Shown: positions 59,304-64,000 of the stretch, piece by piece | Layout: each line of letters begins with the position of its first letter | How positions within the stretch are numbered: position 1 is the stretch's first letter | Source: Ptychodera flava | Taxonomy: Eukaryota; Hemichordata; Enteropneusta; Ptychoderidae | Direction: 5' to 3' | Assembly (NCBI RefSeq): GCF_041260155.1 | Contig: NC_091933.1 | Coordinates: 30,807,933-30,871,932, forward strand | Length of the DNA: 64,000 nucleotides | The notes under the pieces: model-generated | What the model was told of the DNA's origin: nothing | Seen by the model: the letters and a program-made list of their open reading frames with translations, nothing else | Databases searched by the model: none | Position numbers and translations under genes: made by a program

Positions 59304-61296
59304 ATGGAGGACATACTGAGAAGAGCGAATCTGTCAAGTTTGCTCCCCAGATTTCAGGAGCAAAAAATCGAAAGTACAACTATATTGTCCCTGACCGATG
59401 GAGAGCTGACTCGATTAGGAGTCACCACCATAGGCGATCGTGTGAGACTTAGAGAATTATGTAGCCCGGAAGCATCAAGTGAGTATTCTCCCAATGACAC
59501 AACTGGCTCTGGTACCAGTACTACTACTAGTGGTAGTGCCAGTGTCACTGCAAGTACAAGCCGCATCCGCAGGGAGCGATCATTTTTGTTTTCGCCTCAT
59601 CAGAATCCAGCCGCACACAGGCGAAATCGAGGAAATCGTGCAAAGAAATGTAAAAGGACATGGACTGGACAGTTTGTCTGTCTTGCTGACCGTAACGCCA
59701 GTAGCGTCCCATCTTCTGAGATCAAACAGATACTAACTCGAGCTGGGTTGGGACTGAAACGACTAACTTTTGACAGCGAGTGTAAAAGTAGAGACTTGAT
59801 GGACACCTTGATGTCCGATGCCGGATTTCCACAACTACGTGATTGTGGGGGTGTAGAATTGCTTCACTGTGCATATGCTAAGCAATTAAAAGTGATCACA
59901 TGCAATTGGTCAGTTCCTGATTTGAAAACTAATTTAGGCTCTCAGAGTAAGATATATATTAGACCCATCCAGAAAAACCTGTCTACGAAACCTATCAGTT
60001 CAGAGACTGACGAGACTTTGATTACTCAGACATGTATGGGCTGCAACAAAGAATTTAATATTCGTGAATTACGTGATCATCTGTGGACCTGTACAGCACG
60101 CTCTGATGAAGATGAAGATGATGTATCCTATGACAGGACTGAAGAACAGGAAGATCTGAACATTATTGATACAGTGGATAACACAAGGTAAGTAAAATGC
60201 TATAAAAGATTTGCAATGTACACTTATCAACTTTGTGTTGTTTATATCCTTTATGCAACAAGTATCTAATTGTATAATATTTGTGATTTTGTAGACAAAT
60301 TCCACTCTCACAAGCTCAATGGGTTGCCCTTTGTGAACTATATAAATTATGTAAATTTGTTGCGTTGTAAACATTTTGAACAATGAAATAATTTCCATTT
60401 TTACGAAAACTTCTATCTATATATGTACATATATTTGCGTAACACACTATAGCTTGATGGCAAATAACAATAGTGTCCAGCAATTTCACCAATTTATACA
60501 AACTAATCAGCAATGAGTGAATAATGGCCTCATTACCTGATGATGACAGTTTTTGTGAGCAATGAGTATGGTTTACCCGCCAAATATTCAGACAACAATC
60601 TTACATGTCCATACCATTTATGTTTTGCAGCAGTGTCAATGAATCACATGTACATTGACTTGACATGAGATTTGCACATTGTATGACAGTTTGCAGTTGA
60701 GCTGCAAAGAAAGATGCAAAGATATTTCAATGTTATGTAAACAAATGAGATTAAATGTCTTGAACAAAAACATCCCATTGTTTTTTTTCATTTTCATTCA
60801 ATGTTTTTATGCCTTAACCAATCTTGAATGAGCTTTTTATACTTTTGGCTTATAATCTTAATAACATTGTTGGCCTGTCCATTTAATAATCTCATATGAT
60901 ATAAACAATTCTAATAGATCAAGTAGTGATGTAAATGAGATTTTATTTTGTGTACATACCAATGATTGTATTGTCTGTGGACAGGTCAACATTTAGGTAT
61001 CAGTTACCATACTTTATTATGCTAATGAAAGTATTTTAGGAAGATGATCTAGCTGACGTGAGTCTGTATTCATGTATCAGTATGTCATTCTGTCTGTCCA
61101 TTCAGTTTTCTCAGAAATTACAATTAGTCAATGTATAATTCAGTGTGCTGATTTATCATGGTTGTAGGATGGAATTTCTTGGAATTCCTTAGTTCTATGT
61201 TTTTCTTTCTCCAGTGATACTGCCAATGGTACCACAAATATGATATCAAACATGGATGTCCAACAGTCTGCTGCTGCTTCAAATCCTGATAACACT
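59304..61296 (+). CDS. SAM-domain protein with UBZ-like zinc finger, 5' part (probable G2E3/HECT-type ligase relative)
   Basis: Exon 1 is 59304-60187 and exon 2 is 61215-61296. They join in phase (donor AAG/GTAAGT, acceptor TTTCTCCAG), and exon 2 ends at another GTAAGT donor in phase 0, so the gene continues. Residues 1-53 form a SAM domain (ILRRANLSSLLPRFQEQKIE, TILSLTDGELTRLGV, GDRVRLREL). A Ser/Thr-rich linker and a basic patch (NRGNRAKKCKRTW) follow. Next is a globular block (QFVCLADRNA, AGLGLKRLTF, GGVELLHCA, IYIRPIQKNLS), then CMGCNKEFNIRELRDHLWTC, a C2HC finger like ubiquitin-binding UBZ fingers, and an acidic tail. This SAM plus IYIRP block order recalls invertebrate and fish proteins often labelled G2/M-phase-specific E3 ligase-like, with a C-terminal HECT domain; that domain is not in view. 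The start has AAAATGG context and lies head-to-head with BICD, possibly inside its first intron. Confidence 0.85.
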
Positions 61297-61506
61297 GTAA
61301 GTAATTATTGGTGTACACAGCAAGACAACCAAGGCAGATTACAGTACATGCCTGTAACAGCATCTAATGCAGAATGAGGCAAAGTTGCATTTATTTATGC
61401 AAAGTATGTTAATGAGCATTGTTTATTTATTTACATTTAATGATAATGACTCATTATGAATGGTGAATATTCATTTCCCTCAAGCCTGCACTGTACATTA
61501 TGTGCA

Positions 61507-61955
61507 ACAGGGGCTGACTAGTACCTGTATCAGGTCCTGAAAAATAACCTCTGTTACAGAATCTGTATAAATTCAGATTTGAGGGCTGTATGCACAGTCC
61601 TGAATTAGGCCTGGTGGTGAAGGACTGTACACAGTGCTGTAATTTCTGACTGTATCCATGCAGACCTGTACACCGGCGTATGTACCATTGAATTTACAAA
61701 CTAGGGCCTGATGCAGGGTCTGAAGATTTGCAGGATTTCACGTGTGAAAATATCAGACCCTGTCACAGGTCTGTGTTCACAGTACATATACAGTCCTGTA
61801 ATACAGGTGCTGTACATATACGGTCCTGTAATACAGGTGCTGTAAGAGGCAGAGATTTCATACCTTGTCACAGCACTGTGTGCACAGCATTGTATACAGC
61901 CATACATACAGCTCACAGCTAGTACTGGATACAGACATGTTCTGTAGCCCCTGGT
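61507..61955. mobile_element. Inverted-repeat block rich in ACAGG/CCTGT words
   Basis: ACAGGGGCTGACTAGTAC at the left is loosely mirrored by CTAGTACTGG..TGTAGCCCCTGGT at the right. Between them ACAG, CCTGT and GTGCTGT words recur. A 30-bp unit (ACATATACAGTCCTGTAATA..) is tandemly duplicated at about 61784-61843, each copy holding the palindrome CCTGTAATACAGG. It may be a small element or a degenerate satellite in the SAM-gene intron. Confidence 0.5.
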
Positions 61956-63060
61956 AAAACCCTGTGGTGTCTTTGCTAACACAGACCTATACCGCAGGCT
62001 ATATCATGGCCTGTGTAGGGCCTGTCATAGGGGAGAATTTTTTTTTGCTGTGAAAATGTTTCACTGTGTGTGAAAACCTGATTTTATAAACATATTCCTT
62101 GTTTCACTTTCTTCACTTTAGATCTCATACTTTTGCAAGGAAGCAGTTACATTTTAGAGTAATAAACAAGATTGGATCTGTATTATAAAAAGAAGATAAT
62201 AAAGGACATTAAGGAACAAAGTCACTCATTTTTGACATTATTTCTATTGCTTCGGTTTCTTTTTGAATATATAAATTTTAGTAATTATGTTTTTTCACAG
62301 AAATGGGCTCAGTCTATGTTAGACACAGCTCATCTCACACCCTGTCCATGGACACAAAATGCATGATTCCTGACGTAGATGAATTTTTGGTGTGAACCAA
62401 AATGGTATTTTATTATAATTCATGTGTTGTGGCCATGTACTGGATAAGAGTTGAGTTGTAACAACTTGTCATTGAGAATATTTCTGTTAGTGGGACAAAT
62501 GAATAATATTTCATAGGAAATTCAAATTACTGAAATAAGGGAAAACAATGAGTGAGTTTGTCCTCTCATAAAAGATGTGTAAAGTTCCTGTAGCAGGTTG
62601 AAGCAATCTATCCTGTAAATTAGATTTTTGAAAGTAAATAGTTTGGAATAAGTTGTGAAACTTAACCATTAAACACACAAGGTATTACAGACAAAAGTAG
62701 GCTTTATATACCACCACTGTAAGGAGTTTGTCAATGCATGGCTGTCATGTGCAATATAAGACTTCAAATTTATTTTGCCAACCTCTTTTGATGCAGAACA
62801 GTAAGGCAGGTTGATTGATAGATTGATTGATTAAGATGTGTGTGGGAGAACATTTTTCGGTGTCACAGTGTACACATTCCAATAGTTTTTTCTAAGTCTG
62901 CATCTGTTAAAGGCCCACCAGCTGCAACTCTGCAAGATTTGTCTAACCTCAAGATATACTGTTCATTGGTATCTATAAATTGAATGATTTAGTCATTAAC
63001 TGAGACTCAACAACTTGCACTTGTGGCAGATTAGGTAAGAAGTTTAAAAGACTGATTTTT
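61956..63060. other. Presumed SAM-gene intron, no exon recognised
   Basis: An AG acceptor at about 62300 opens a short phase-0 frame (KWAQSMLDTAHLT..) that stops after about 22 codons. It could be a cryptic terminal exon, but nothing supports it. The rest is AT-rich and non-coding. Confidence 0.4.
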
Positions 63061-63064
63061 TTTT

Positions 63065-64000
63065 TAGTCCCCACGGACATTGACTTTTAGGTTTGGTCAT
63101 GTCTGTGCGTCCGTGCGTGCATCCGTGTGTCGGTCAGTCCGTTCCCACAGATATCTCAGAGATGCCCGGAGCAATTTCATTCAAACTTGGTACAAGGAGT
63201 ATTTCTTATGTCATACATACGAACATTGATTTTTTTTGTGATCTGATTAAATATGGCCATGTGACAGACATTTTATTAATAAAGCGGGGACTATGTCATC
63301 GAAATGACTTCTTGAAAAAGACCTCTATTTCTAAAGCGACCACTAAATATGATGAAACTCCGTAAAGATATTTGTCACACACAGCTCTGATTGAACGCAG
63401 TCAGTATTGCACCAATTAATGACTAATTTGCATATTTGATGAATTTTTGTAATTAGGGTGATAAGTCTAGAAATACAGCAGTAAATTTGATGAAACTTGG
63501 TTCAGATCTTTAGCACACAGTCTCATATTAGTGTACAAAGACACTAAGCATTGTTATGGGGATTAATTGCCAATTTGCTTATTTAATGTACTTTGCTAAT
63601 TAGTGGGCTATCTCCAGAACCACTGCATCAAATTTGATGAAGCATGGTACAGATGTTGATTTCTCTGTACCGTAATACTGAATGTCAATTAATTGCTTAT
63701 TTGCATATTTGATGAACTTTCATAATTAGTGTGCTATGCCTAGAAATGCTGCATCAAATTTGATGAAATTTGGCACAGCTGCTGTTGATTTTTTGGGGTG
63801 TAATGGTGAGCATAGATATGTAGTAGTATCATGTTAATTAATTGCCAATTTGCATATTTAATGAATACTCATAATTAGGCTGATACGTCAAGAAATACTT
63901 CATCAAATGTCATGAAACTTGGTACAGATGTTGAGCTTACATTGCTTTAACATTTGAATGAAGACATTTATTAGTGTCATTCAAATTAATTGTTAATTTA
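63065..64000 (+). repeat. Diverged tandem array, 125-170 bp units, running off the window
   Basis: It starts TAGTCCCCACGGACATTGAC.. with CGTCCGTGCGTGCATCCGTG, then at least six units each contain a version of CATCAAATTTGATGAAACTT-GGTACAGATGTTGA and AATTTGCATATTTGATGAA. Core copies lie near 63176, 63346, 63483, 63630, 63756 and 63905. A short frame at its start (..DISEMPGAISFKLGTRSI..) suggests part of the repeat once coded. It may be part of a transposon or satellite. Confidence 0.85.

Noticed and set aside
62300-62366. Third exon of the SAM gene (KWAQSMLDTAHLT..)
   Set aside because: It stops after 22 codons and shows no family resemblance; a cryptic acceptor is more likely.

Overview
The window looks like nuclear DNA of a marine invertebrate deuterostome. 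An acorn worm (hemichordate) is my best guess and a lancelet is possible; nothing here fixes the species. The grounds are intron-rich genes with GT-AG junctions, vertebrate-like NAA10 and Bicaudal-D proteins, an NLR (NACHT) receptor of the kind expanded in such animals, a tRNA-derived SINE with an ATT tail, and a very high density of small inverted-repeat elements. I saw no bacterial operon, CRISPR array, phage, LTR element or Polinton.

Layout. 0.5-8 kb (+): the 3' half of an M1-family zinc aminopeptidase (12 exons, about 589 residues); its catalytic domain lies before the window. 9.6-11.1 kb: a SINE, then two possible orphan terminal exons. 11.6-22.1 kb (+): an EF-hand protein resembling EFCAB12 (seven well-supported exons plus possible 5' exons). 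22-28 kb: gene-poor, with two small inverted-repeat elements. 28.7-32.8 kb (-): a NACHT/NLR receptor with one long exon and a short upstream exon carrying an RHIM-like motif. 33-38 kb: gene-poor, with an 833-bp element bearing 163-bp arms and a 1.16-kb element flanked by a 13-bp direct repeat. 38.0-44.0 kb (-): a complete NAA10 in six exons, its introns full of hairpin elements. 44.5-44.95 kb: a fully palindromic foldback element. 45-55 kb: no gene recognised. 55.3-58.0 kb (-): Bicaudal-D without its first exon(s) and with two apparent single-base gaps. 58.7-59.1 kb: a 21-bp minisatellite. 59.3-61.3 kb (+): the 5' part of a SAM-domain gene that continues past the recognised exons. 61.5-64 kb: repeats, ending in a diverged tandem array.

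The genes do not form a pathway. Peptide trimming, an EF-hand protein, innate immune sensing, N-terminal acetylation, dynein cargo adaptation and a probable ubiquitin-related SAM protein are simply neighbours. All exon boundaries were read by eye from splice consensus, codon phase and remembered family motifs; no alignment or search was run.
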